A DNA stretch of 53,713 nucleotides from Selenomonadaceae bacterium (GTDB lineage: Bacteria; Bacillota; Negativicutes; Selenomonadales; Selenomonadaceae), in the NCBI GenBank assembly GCA_017477125.1, contig JAFUXN010000042.1, positions 1-53,713 on the forward strand. The letters are read 5' to 3'. Below, one piece after another: positions 40,478 to 48,914 of the stretch (position 1 is its first letter; each line of letters starts with the position of its first letter). Both the position numbers and the translations under genes were made by a program. Below the pieces are notes generated by a model. It made no database searches, was not told the DNA's origin, and saw only the letters and a program-made list of their open reading frames with translations.

Positions 40478-43186
40478 ATGGATTCTATACAGCTCATTAT
40501 GTTTTGCAAGGGCGCCGATAAAATTCAACGTCTGATAGAGAGTACTCAGATGTTGAAAATCCCCGAGCAGCATAAGTTAGAGGTCTTGTTCGTTCAGGGT
40601 AACAGTCTTGCCGCAGCTTATCAAGATGGTCTGCAGAAAACAAATGCAAGATATAAAATTTATCTGAAGGACTCTGCTCGGATTCTTAACCCCAACATAC
40701 TCTTGGACGTCTTAAAAATTTTCGAGTCAGATCGCGACATCGGAATGATTGGTTGTTTGGGGAGTGAGCGTATTCCGACCAACGGAGTCAGTCAAATTTC
40801 GCCGCTTCGTTTCGGTAAGGTTGTTGTCGGCAATCAAACTCTAAATTTCGGTTCGATCGACGGATTATGCCGAGAAGTGATGGCGATTGATGATGTCTTC
40901 ATCGCGACGCAATACGATATCCCGTGGCGTTCCGATCTGTTCAAGCAAGAAGGCTTTGTCGCTCCCTCTCAGAGTATTGAGTTTAAACGCAAGCACTATA
41001 AAGTAGTCGTTGCCTCTCAGCAATCGCCCTGGGTTCAGTTCGACAACATTAACACCGCCTTTGATGAGCGCGAGCGCAATGTCTTTCTCGATGAGTACTC
41101 AAAAGATATTTTTCCGTTGGTGTCGATCATTATCCCGACGTTTCAACGCCCGCACTTCTTCAAGATCGCGCTCGAGAGTGTCATCAACCAGACGTACCGC
41201 AATCTGGACATCTTCATCACCGATAACAGTCACAACGATGAGACTGCCAAGCTCATGCAGCCGTACCTTGCGAAGGACAAGCGCATCACCTACGAGTGGC
41301 ATGACGAGTTCGATGCGGGAGACAATTGGACGAATGCGCGTCGTCATTTGCATCCCGACGCTGAATACATCAATTGGCTGATGGACGACGATGTGTTCAT
41401 GCTCGACAAGATCGAGAAGATGGTCAACTACTTCCTCTTCGACGACAGTCTGGCAATTGTCACCTCCGTTCGCCAACCTATTGATGAAACAGGGAATACT
41501 TTCCCCATGCCTCCAAAATTTCCTGAAACAGTAAAGCTCGACGGAATTATGGCAGGTAACATTATGCTAAAAACTGTCGACAATTACATAGGTGAACCGA
41601 CCACGTGCCTATTTAAAAAATCATTGTTGAGAGGTGTGAGCGGATATTTCGGCAGCACCACTCGAGAGTATACTATCAGCGATTTTCCGTTGTGGCTGAA
41701 CTTGTTATCCAAAGGCAACTTGGTTTATATGGTCGAACCTCTGAGTCAATTCAGAATGCACGCCGGACAGCAACAAAAGCAGCCGAGCACATACTTGGCT
41801 TGCATGATCCGTTGGGCATTGGAAATTCAATACGCGTGGATGAATAAAACCTTCCTCTCGACCGAACAGGATATCCACATGACGTTGTTAAACCTCAATG
41901 TCTCGAGTTCTATTCTTCTTCGAAGAGCTCTCAATGAGAATTATACCGGTGAAGTTGCACTTGTTATGCAGGACATTCTCTCCAATTCGATGAAGGCTCT
42001 GTCGAACGGTTACAGCTTTGACTTCGACATCAACTCGATCATTGGGACCCAACGAAATAAACTCAACCCCCCACCAGTCATGGTCACGCGCGCGTTCCTG
42101 CCGCCAATGGAAGAATACGTCGAGGAGGTGCGCGACCTCTGGCAGTCCCATTGGATCACCAACATGGGCGTCAAGCACAAAACTCTGCAACGAGAACTCC
42201 AAGATTACCTGCACGTCGATAACATCGAACTGCTCACCAACGGACATATGGCGCTCGAACTGTCATTGCAGGCAATGGAACTGCCAATGAACGGCGAGGT
42301 CATCACCACTCCGTTCACCTTCGCATCGACCACTCACGCCATCGTTCGCAACTTCCTCAAGCCCGTCTTCTGCGACATCGATCCCGAGACCTTCACCATC
42401 GATGTCAATAAGCTCGAGAGCTTGATAACCGATAAGACTTGCGCAATCGTCCCCGTTCACGTCTACGGCTATATCTGCGACGTCGACGCCATCGAGGAGA
42501 TCGCTCGCCGACACAATCTCAAAGTCATTTACGATGCCGCTCATACCTTCGGCGAGATGTATAAGGGCAAGGGCATCGGCACGTTCGGTGATGCATCATG
42601 TTTCAGTTTCCACGCCACGAAAGTGTTCAATTCGATCGAGGGTGGCGCGGTCAGTTTCAAGAAGGGCACTGAAAACTTCGGTCGACGTCTCTATCATCTC
42701 AAAAATTTTGGTATCAGCAATCAGGAAGATGTTGATTACGTCGGCGCCAACGCCAAGATGAATGAGTTCTGCGCGGCGATGGGGCTGTGCAACCTCAAGT
42801 ATATCGACCGCGAGATCGGCAGTCGGAGGGCGATCGTCGAGAGGTACAGAGAACGGCTCGGGGGCATCGACGGGTTGAGAGTTTCGACCGAGCAGAAGGA
42901 CGTCCGATCAAATTATTCCTACTTCCCGCTCGTGATCGATGAGCAGAAGTTTGGAGCGGATCGCAACGACGTATTCAAGGCATTGGCGGAGCAGAACATA
43001 CATGCTCGAAAGTATTTCTATCCGTTGACGAGCGCATTCAATTGCTTCAAAGGACAATTCGATCCGACATTGACGCCGATCGCATTGCAGATCAGCAATC
43101 GCGTGCTGACCTTGCCGCTGTACTCGTCGCTGTCGATGAGCGACGTGGATCGGATCAGTGACGTCATCATTAAATGCAAGCGCTGA
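40478..43186 (+). CDS. Fusion of GT2 glycosyltransferase and DegT/DnrJ/EryC1 aminotransferase
   Basis: 902 aa; ATG 40478 with GAGGG upstream. Residues 1-200 look like a degenerate GT2-like or adaptor domain. From 212 (PLVSIIIPTFQRPHFF) a GT-A domain runs to about 450, with DDD in NWLMDDDVFM and a late DFPLWL. Residues 545-902 are a DegT-type PLP enzyme: ELLTNGHMALELSLQAM, TTPFTFASTTHAI, PVHVYGYICDVDAI, YDAAHTFGE and the PLP Lys715 in FHATKVFNS. DegT enzymes make 3- or 4-amino sugars, so a single chain may make and transfer an amino sugar. The first half is richer in A+T than the second, suggesting joining of unlike parts. It converges on the glycan cassette. Confidence 0.88.
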   Translation: MDSIQLIMFCKGADKIQRLIESTQMLKIPEQHKLEVLFVQGNSLAAAYQDGLQKTNARYKIYLKDSARILNPNILLDVLKIFESDRDIGMIGCLGSERIPTNGVSQISPLRFGKVVVGNQTLNFGSIDGLCREVMAIDDVFIATQYDIPWRSDLFKQEGFVAPSQSIEFKRKHYKVVVASQQSPWVQFDNINTAFDERERNVFLDEYSKDIFPLVSIIIPTFQRPHFFKIALESVINQTYRNLDIFITDNSHNDETAKLMQPYLAKDKRITYEWHDEFDAGDNWTNARRHLHPDAEYINWLMDDDVFMLDKIEKMVNYFLFDDSLAIVTSVRQPIDETGNTFPMPPKFPETVKLDGIMAGNIMLKTVDNYIGEPTTCLFKKSLLRGVSGYFGSTTREYTISDFPLWLNLLSKGNLVYMVEPLSQFRMHAGQQQKQPSTYLACMIRWALEIQYAWMNKTFLSTEQDIHMTLLNLNVSSSILLRRALNENYTGEVALVMQDILSNSMKALSNGYSFDFDINSIIGTQRNKLNPPPVMVTRAFLPPMEEYVEEVRDLWQSHWITNMGVKHKTLQRELQDYLHVDNIELLTNGHMALELSLQAMELPMNGEVITTPFTFASTTHAIVRNFLKPVFCDIDPETFTIDVNKLESLITDKTCAIVPVHVYGYICDVDAIEEIARRHNLKVIYDAAHTFGEMYKGKGIGTFGDASCFSFHATKVFNSIEGGAVSFKKGTENFGRRLYHLKNFGISNQEDVDYVGANAKMNEFCAAMGLCNLKYIDREIGSRRAIVERYRERLGGIDGLRVSTEQKDVRSNYSYFPLVIDEQKFGADRNDVFKALAEQNIHARKYFYPLTSAFNCFKGQFDPTLTPIALQISNRVLTLPLYSSLSMSDVDRISDVIIKCKR

Positions 43187-43210
43187 GCGTTGAGCGATGA
43201 TAGACGATTG

Positions 43211-43237
43211 AGCCGTCGAGAGATCGGCGGCTTTTTT
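43211..43237 (+). terminator. Intrinsic terminator of the GT2-DegT fusion gene
   Basis: AGCCGTCGA and TCGGCGGCT form a 9-bp stem (one T-G pair) closed by GAGA, followed by six T. Confidence 0.9.
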
Positions 43238-43250
43238 GTTTGAGCGACGC

Positions 43251-43275
43251 AAAAAAATAACCCGCATCTGCGGGT
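43251..43275 (-). terminator. Intrinsic terminator of the glycan cassette
   Basis: On the minus strand CCCGCA and TGCGGG pair around a 2-base loop, followed by TTATTTTTTT. It lies 20 bp past the stop of the SDR gene. Confidence 0.88.
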
Positions 43276-43295
43276 CGTAAGTCGGTATCGTCAGT

Positions 43296-44063
43296 TCAAG
43301 CGAAGGCGCCCTTCAATGCACCGCCGTCAAGCACGAAATCTTCTCCGGTGATCCATTTGGCTCGATTGCTCAACAGGAACAATACCATACCGCTCACGTC
43401 GTCAGGCTCTCCCGTGCCGAGCAGATGGTGTTCAATCAATCTGTCGTGCTTGCCCTCATCGAACAGTGCCTTATCGGTCATATTGGTATTGACCCAACCG
43501 GGGCTGATCGTGTTGACCCGATGCCTCCGCTCACTCAAGTCGTGGCAGAACGATCGCATCGCCGCCATCAATGCTGACTTCGATGCCGCGTAGAATGCCA
43601 GCCCCTTGTCGCAGGCAGCCCCCGCCGTCGACGAGAACAGCACATACGATGAGCCCTCCGCCGCAAATTTCTTCCTCGACATGATCTGCAGGCTCTTCAC
43701 TGCGCCCCAAAAGTTTACGTCCATGAGTTTCTTGGCTTCCGATTCATAGTAGAATTTCAACGGAACCGTCAGCGTCACTCCCGAAGTATATACCTCGCCG
43801 TTGAGTTTGCCGTGCGCCTTGACGAACTCGCCGACCACTTGATCCCAATCCTCGTCCGTCGCGGTCGTCACGTCCAACTGCTTGTAATCGATCAGCTCGG
43901 GATATTGATCCTTGACCGCCTTCAGCCTTTCCTCGTTGCGCGCGATTGCCAATACATGCGCGCCCGCTTCCGCCAGTTCCAACGCGATCTGCCGCCCCAT
44001 GCCCGACGACGCTCCGACCACCGCGAAGTTCTTGCCGCTGAAGTTAAACGTCACTTCACTCAT
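43296..44063 (-). CDS. SDR-family oxidoreductase (FabG-like) of the glycan cassette
   Basis: 255 aa; ATG 44063, GGAG about 10 nt upstream, overlapping the KAS III stop by 8 nt. Rossmann motif VVGASSGMGRQIA, active site Ser in LFSSTAGA, YAASK (Tyr and Lys), and a C-terminal GEDFVLDGGALKG. These are classical SDR features with NADP(H) preference suggested by the Arg after the second strand (IARNEER). Next to an ACP and a KAS III it could reduce 3-oxoacyl-ACP, for example acetoacetyl to 3-hydroxybutyryl. Sugar-ketone reduction is the alternative. Confidence 0.9.
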   Translation of the reverse strand: MSEVTFNFSGKNFAVVGASSGMGRQIALELAEAGAHVLAIARNEERLKAVKDQYPELIDYKQLDVTTATDEDWDQVVGEFVKAHGKLNGEVYTSGVTLTVPLKFYYESEAKKLMDVNFWGAVKSLQIMSRKKFAAEGSSYVLFSSTAGAACDKGLAFYAASKSALMAAMRSFCHDLSERRHRVNTISPGWVNTNMTDKALFDEGKHDRLIEHHLLGTGEPDDVSGMVLFLLSNRAKWITGEDFVLDGGALKGAFA

Positions 44064-45105
44064 ATTGCAACGTCTCCAATACATTCGTCTCGCTCAAATC
44101 CAGCACCGCCGACGACACCGCCAGCCCGACTCCATATCCCGAGATCAACGCAGTCTTGAACGAGCCAAACTCGCCTCTGCTCTTGAGCTCCGTCATGCAG
44201 ATCGGGATCGATGCTGAAGTCGTATTGCCGATGTCCTCACATTTGAACGGCGCCTTCTCTCGCTCAATCTTGAGCTTATCCGCCAATGCCTCAACGATCA
44301 TTCGATTCGCCTGATGGAACAACGATATGTCGATGTCCGCCTTGGTGATGCCCGCGTACTCGATCAGCTTCTCAATGTTGTCGGGCGCCTCTTTGAGAGA
44401 GAAATCCATGATCGCCATGCCGTCCATGACCTCGTAATTGCTACGCTCGGTCTCGATCAAATTTCCTTCGAGATCGGTGATCTTGTTTGCCCTCGAGCCT
44501 CCGCGCCGAGTGATCAGCGCGTCGTATCGTTCGCCGTAGCTGTCGATGTTATAGAAGGCATTCACCCCCCCCCCCTCTGTCTTCTCAACGATTGCGACCG
44601 CTCCTCCGTCGCCGAACAGCGGCAGCATCGAGGTATCGTCCTTCCATCTGTCGCGGCTCGACGTTCCGCCAAAACACATCATCACCTTACGCTCCATGTT
44701 CGACAGCAGCATCGACGCGAGATAAATTCCGTAGGCGAAGCCCGGACACCCAAGGTTGATGTCGAGCGCGATGATGTCATGCGGCAAGCCCAATCGTCCC
44801 TGCAATATGAACGCGGTTGCCGGCACAGGATAGTCGGGGTACTCCGATATGAACAGGAGCGCCCCAATCTCCTCGCGCTTGACCAATCCCCGATCAAACA
44901 ACTCGGTAGCCGCTCGATAACATAAATCCGACGTGCAGACTTCCGACGGCGCGATACTCAACCGCTTGAATCCGGTGCCGCGCGCCAGCCTTGCCGCCTG
45001 CTTGGGCGTGAGCAAATGCGCGCACCGCTCCTCTATCGACATTCGATTTTTTGAAACGATCGACGCTACATGCGACAGTTTGATACCGCTGACGACGCCC
45101 AACAT
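44056..45105 (-). CDS. KAS III (FabH-like) condensing enzyme of the glycan cassette
   Basis: 349 aa with the KAS III triad: Cys120 in NLGCPGF, His in LFHQANRMIV and Asn in GNTTSASIP. It is not in a fatty-acid operon; it lies between an ACP and an SDR in a glycan cassette, so it probably makes a short 3-oxoacyl-ACP for an amide on a sugar. Codons 177-180 are built on a run of 11 G (44565-44575). The frame is intact here, and a slip of one base would truncate the enzyme shortly after. The ATG overlaps the ACP stop (TAATG). Confidence 0.9.
   Translation of the reverse strand: MLGVVSGIKLSHVASIVSKNRMSIEERCAHLLTPKQAARLARGTGFKRLSIAPSEVCTSDLCYRAATELFDRGLVKREEIGALLFISEYPDYPVPATAFILQGRLGLPHDIIALDINLGCPGFAYGIYLASMLLSNMERKVMMCFGGTSSRDRWKDDTSMLPLFGDGGAVAIVEKTEGGGVNAFYNIDSYGERYDALITRRGGSRANKITDLEGNLIETERSNYEVMDGMAIMDFSLKEAPDNIEKLIEYAGITKADIDISLFHQANRMIVEALADKLKIEREKAPFKCEDIGNTTSASIPICMTELKSRGEFGSFKTALISGYGVGLAVSSAVLDLSETNVLETLQYE
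44565..44575 (-). repeat. G11 tract inside the KAS III gene, putative phase-variation site
   Basis: Eleven consecutive C on the plus strand (G on the coding strand), encoding part of EGGGVN. The tract is in frame in this sequence, so the gene is ON. Homopolymers of this length change by slipped-strand mispairing. Confidence 0.85.
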
Positions 45106-45326
45106 TATTTGACACCCGTAAACATCACGTAGAGATCGCGAACAGTCTGAGCTGCCTTGACGTTCCGCGGCTCCACATATCGATCATTGGCTCGACACAT
45201 CGCCAGGAACCCCACCAAGCTGAGAGAATCCCACTCGGGCAAATTGAGAAGGTTGGTATCCATATCGATCTCCTCCTCCGTGTCCATGAGTTGCACCATC
45301 TTATTAACAAAGTCCTTCTCGCTCAC
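45105..45326 (-). CDS. Acyl-carrier-protein-like protein
   Basis: 73 aa from GTG 45326, 11 nt after GGAGG; a TTG at 45344 is the alternative start. Acidic, helical, with the phosphopantetheine attachment Ser in LPEWDSLSLVGFLAM, as in ACPs (DSL). Dedicated ACPs of this type feed acyl groups to glycan-modifying enzymes. It overlaps the KAS III start downstream and the aminotransferase stop upstream, which fits a functional unit. Sequence similarity outside the DSL region is low. Confidence 0.82.
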   Translation of the reverse strand: MSEKDFVNKMVQLMDTEEEIDMDTNLLNLPEWDSLSLVGFLAMCRANDRYVEPRNVKAAQTVRDLYVMFTGVK

Positions 45327-45330
45327 TAAA

Positions 45331-46275
45331 TCAGTAACCTCCAATCAATGACTTCACACTGTCAATGAGATAATTCATATCGTCACCGTCGTAGCGTTGG
45401 TCGACGGGCAACGGCAAAATGTTATCTGCAAGTCGATGCTCCCGACAATCAGTCGGAACGCCCGACCACAGCTTTGGAATATAAATCTTCTGCTCGATCA
45501 ATTTGCGTCGAATCTCGGCGCCGTTGTCGAGCATCAACGGATAAGCAAAGGCTCCGCGCGGAACCGTCAGCGTCAGTTGATTGACTACCTCAAACGCCTC
45601 GTGCAATCGCTCAAAGTTCTCGGTTCGACAGTCGGCAACGAATTTGTAATCGATGCCATGCAAAAGATTTTGCGTCAGCTTCGACATGCGCTTGACAGGC
45701 TCATCGGCGAACGCGGCATTGTTCGCAACGTACTCGCCGTAGAACTCGTTCGCCGTCCTCTCGAAACGCCCCAACAGAAATCCCATGCGCTCAAACGATT
45801 CATCGAGCGGCAGCTCCTCATCGAGCTCGGCGTCGGTGTAAAGAATTGCGCCGTCGGCAACCCCGAAGAATTTTCGACACGTGTAGATCGTATCGACGCC
45901 ATCAACGGGCTCAGCAAAATAATTCTGCGCCTCGTCAATTATCAATCGATCGTACCGTTGTTTCAACTCGACAACGTATGCTCGATCCAATTGTCCGTAG
46001 TAGTCGACGACGTAGAGCCACTCATCATCATCGAGCCGAACGTCCTCGGGCTTCCGGTCGTTGTCGATGTGGGCGTAACGGATCGATACATGCTCCTGCT
46101 CGCATGCTTCTCCGACCGTCTCACAGCAAAAGTACGGCAGGACGATCCGCTTGATGCCGCGCGCTCGAATCAAGTACTTCAAACAAGCGCGCCCGCAATT
46201 GAGCAACACACCGTCGGAGTGGAGCATCTCACCGCGATATCGATCAAGCTCGATGTATCCGCCGATCTCACGCAT
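45331..46275 (-). CDS. DegT-like PLP-fold protein of the glycan cassette
   Basis: 314 aa; ATG 46275 with AGGTGG 6-7 nt upstream, overlapping the GNAT stop. The fold order fits a type I PLP enzyme: NCGRACLKYLI (phosphate-binding turn), VLPYFCCETV, VVDYYGQ, IIDEAQNYF (Asp for the PLP ring N) and CRKFFGVADGAIL, where the Lys occupies the internal-aldimine position. It is shorter than standard DegT (about 370 aa). Probably a sugar aminotransferase, but the divergence leaves activity unproven. Confidence 0.75.
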   Translation of the reverse strand: MREIGGYIELDRYRGEMLHSDGVLLNCGRACLKYLIRARGIKRIVLPYFCCETVGEACEQEHVSIRYAHIDNDRKPEDVRLDDDEWLYVVDYYGQLDRAYVVELKQRYDRLIIDEAQNYFAEPVDGVDTIYTCRKFFGVADGAILYTDAELDEELPLDESFERMGFLLGRFERTANEFYGEYVANNAAFADEPVKRMSKLTQNLLHGIDYKFVADCRTENFERLHEAFEVVNQLTLTVPRGAFAYPLMLDNGAEIRRKLIEQKIYIPKLWSGVPTDCREHRLADNILPLPVDQRYDGDDMNYLIDSVKSLIGGY

Positions 46276-46846
46276 TCGATTCCACCTGCTTGGCTCCAAC
46301 CAGCTCGGGACGGAACTTGGCATTGAACTCGTCGCGCAACGTCGAAGACACGATCAAATTTTTATAGACGCCGTTCTTGAATATCCTCTGCCTCAACACG
46401 CCTTCAACCTTACTTGGAATATGTCGACCGAGCTTTTGGGAGAAATGATTGTCTTCGAGAGTAAGCCCGTACATGCAGTTCATTCCCAACTCGTTAAACG
46501 CGTAATCCATCAGACCGATCAACGCATCGCGCGTGTCGCCCTTGATCCTGTCCTCGAACGGCGCAGAAACTTTGTAGCCCGAAGTTGCCGTGCGGTTCTT
46601 CCAATCGATATTATCGATGGACATCATGCCGATCGCCTTGCCGTTCTCCAATTCAATTACCAGCTTGACGCTATTCTCGCCATTCTTGAAGTTCCTCATG
46701 AACTCACGCTGTTGATACTCGCTGATGGGCCAATTCCAACCGATTATCATGTCTTCGATGTCGGGATCGTTGATCATCGAGAAGAGCAAATCGAAGTCCC
46801 GCTCCTCGATCGGTCGCAACGTTGCACAACCGTATCTTATAAGCAT
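46268..46846 (-). CDS. GNAT-family N-acetyltransferase
   Basis: 192 aa. RimJ/RimL-like GNAT: TLRPIEERDFDLLFSMIND at the start, VIELENGKAIGMMSIDNIDW (strands 2-4), a pyrophosphate loop around EDRIKGDTRDALIGLMDYAF, and NCMYGLTLEDNHFSQKL. It would N-acylate an amino sugar; with the ACP, KAS III and SDR beside it, the donor could be a hydroxyacyl rather than acetyl group. Follows WbqC by 12 nt. Confidence 0.87.
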   Translation of the reverse strand: MLIRYGCATLRPIEERDFDLLFSMINDPDIEDMIIGWNWPISEYQQREFMRNFKNGENSVKLVIELENGKAIGMMSIDNIDWKNRTATSGYKVSAPFEDRIKGDTRDALIGLMDYAFNELGMNCMYGLTLEDNHFSQKLGRHIPSKVEGVLRQRIFKNGVYKNLIVSSTLRDEFNAKFRPELVGAKQVESNA

Positions 46847-46858
46847 ATTGCTAGCCTC

Positions 46859-47566
46859 CTAACAAATTATTTCATAGTCGTTCAACATATTTTTTATTTC
46901 ATCGACGGAACAAAACATCATCACATCGATAATCGACAAATTCGATTCAAAGTGACCGATACGCTGAACGTACGGAACAACATTTGCTTGCAAAAACTCC
47001 AGTCGGATACCGCCGTTCTCGTATTTGGATCGATCGAAGAAACTCATTCCTCCGGGTGGATTTACGTACGTATCATATCCCAACACCTTGGTAATATTCA
47101 ACGCCCATTCGTCCGGCGCTCTAATCTCATTTAATCTTATAGTCGTCGACGAGAAAACCTTAAATTCCTTCGATATGCCGAGAAAATCACAGACATTCAT
47201 AGTGCTCGACATATTTAAAATCGACAACGAAGAATACTTTCTATCCAACACGTCATGCAGGAAGTCAATGACCTTACTGTAATTCGGCGCCTTCTTGTAG
47301 ACCGTCAATTGACCAAAAATCTTTTCTCGCCAATGGAGTCTTTCATCGATCACGATATCTTTTATCGCCGTTGAACGCGACGCCTTCAAATGAGGCACAG
47401 TCATATATCCGACTTCACCGTTTTGCTTCAGAATCCGATTGCGATTGATCCAACCATGATGTATGTACTGAGGTGTATCGAAGAAGATAAACGCGTCAAC
47501 ATAGTTGATCAAAGCAAAGTATCCAATGTACGGGAAGAAATACGGTTGCATGATTCCGAGCTTCAT
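46859..47566 (-). CDS. WbqC-family protein
   Basis: 235 aa beginning KLGIMQPYFFPYIGYFALINYVD, the WbqC family signature, with FFDTPQYIHHGWINRNRI and WREKIFGQ. WbqC proteins occur in O-antigen and flagellin-glycan loci and probably act in acyl- or amino-sugar modification; their chemistry is not settled. The gene is markedly A+T-rich compared with its neighbours, suggesting a foreign origin of this cassette. Confidence 0.9.
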   Translation of the reverse strand: MKLGIMQPYFFPYIGYFALINYVDAFIFFDTPQYIHHGWINRNRILKQNGEVGYMTVPHLKASRSTAIKDIVIDERLHWREKIFGQLTVYKKAPNYSKVIDFLHDVLDRKYSSLSILNMSSTMNVCDFLGISKEFKVFSSTTIRLNEIRAPDEWALNITKVLGYDTYVNPPGGMSFFDRSKYENGGIRLEFLQANVVPYVQRIGHFESNLSIIDVMMFCSVDEIKNMLNDYEIIC

Positions 47567-47600
47567 GCCGCCATCACTTCTTCAACGCGGCAGGCATGAA

Positions 47601-48845
47601 TCAGAAGATCATGCCACCCCCCCCCCCTATGTTTTGAATCGGCTCGACGATGACCTTAACGTATCTGCTCATGTTGTTCATCTTGTCGAGCATCTCATCT
47701 TGCGACGAGAATTTCAGGATCATCATGCCGAGCGTCCCGTTCGAGCCCACGAATGACGAAACTCTGTCGCCCTGAGCGTAATGCATATCAAACTCGACAA
47801 CGTTCTCCGCGCGGAACTTTTCATCGAGCTCGACGCCCTTGAGCACGCCCGAGCTCTGACTGTGCACGACGTAGCACGCCCAATATCCTTTCGGCTCGAC
47901 CATATGAAGATCGTCACACGAGACGCCCATCGCCGCCTTGATCGTGTACTCGACCATGTCAACGCCCGTCGCATACTTCGTCACCTGCGGGATCAGATTG
48001 CCTCCGTTGCGCGGTCCGATCTCCATCAGGTAAACATTTTCGTCGGCATCGATCCGAATGTCAAAGTTGTATGCCTGCGTCCCCATGTTCAACGCCGTCA
48101 ACAGCCGCTGGATTTCGTCGTGCACCTTTTGATGAGTACTCGGCGGCATTATGTAGGGGAAGCTCTCCCCGATCGGCACGTACGGATTGATCCCGCTCGT
48201 TTCGAAATGTTCATTAGCAAAACATCTGAACACCAGACGACCATCGACCGAAAAACCGTCGCCTGCTATCTGCGGACCGTACTTCTCAACGTACTCTTCG
48301 ATGATGAACCGTTTACAGCGAGAATACTTCATCGCACCGTCGACCGCATCTTTGAGCTCATCGACGCGCCCGATCTTCCTGACGCCCTTGCTCCCCGACG
48401 AATCCACAGGTTTGACCATCAACGGAAATTTAAACTGATTGATCTCCTCGAGCATACGATCAAACTCGTCATACGCATAGCCCTTCGCCCTCGGAGTGTT
48501 GAAACCGTTGGCGGCGAGGAACGCCCGAAACTTATCCTTGTTCGAGAGAATCTCAACGGATTTGTAAGGGCTCGTCGGAAATCCCATCGCCTCGCATACA
48601 TACGCCGCGGTCGTCGCCGCAGGATCGGACGCGTAGCACACAACGCCGTCGACATTCAATTGTTTGGCGAGCGCGAGCACCGCCTCCTTGTCGGTCGTGC
48701 TGACGTTGTGATATTCGTCGGCGTACTTGTGACCGGGATTGTCGGGCAGATAATCGCAGGTGATCGCGTAATAGCCCAAACGCTTCGCCGTTGTTATCGA
48801 CGGAATTTGGAAGTACGAGCCTCCCAACAATAAAACTTTCTGCAC
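47601..48845 (-). CDS. ATP-grasp ligase of the glycan cassette
   Basis: 414 aa; GTG 48845 chosen for AGAGGTG 9 nt upstream. A PurK/carbamoyl-phosphate-synthase-like ATP-grasp: VLLLGGSYFQIPSI, SNKDKFRAFLAANGF, PLMVKPVDSSGSKGV (Lys and Gly loop), IIEEYVE, and VYLMEIGPRNGGN (Glu, Asn metal ligands). It joins a carboxylate to an amine, perhaps adding an amino acid to a sugar. The last residues NIGGGGGMIF derive from a G11 run (47617-47627), so a slip would change only the C-terminal tail. Confidence 0.88.
   Translation of the reverse strand: MQKVLLLGGSYFQIPSITTAKRLGYYAITCDYLPDNPGHKYADEYHNVSTTDKEAVLALAKQLNVDGVVCYASDPAATTAAYVCEAMGFPTSPYKSVEILSNKDKFRAFLAANGFNTPRAKGYAYDEFDRMLEEINQFKFPLMVKPVDSSGSKGVRKIGRVDELKDAVDGAMKYSRCKRFIIEEYVEKYGPQIAGDGFSVDGRLVFRCFANEHFETSGINPYVPIGESFPYIMPPSTHQKVHDEIQRLLTALNMGTQAYNFDIRIDADENVYLMEIGPRNGGNLIPQVTKYATGVDMVEYTIKAAMGVSCDDLHMVEPKGYWACYVVHSQSSGVLKGVELDEKFRAENVVEFDMHYAQGDRVSSFVGSNGTLGMMILKFSSQDEMLDKMNNMSRYVKVIVEPIQNIGGGGGMIF
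47617..47627 (-). repeat. G11 tract at the 3' end of the ATP-grasp gene
   Basis: Eleven G on the coding strand, seven codons or so before the stop. Frame changes would replace the tail and could alter coupling to the WbqC gene 34 nt downstream. Confidence 0.8.
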
Positions 48846-48914
48846 TGAATGCCCCACCTCTCAACTTCTCAATCGAGCACGTGAGAAGCGCCGAGGGTGG
48901 GCTTGACGGCGCGA

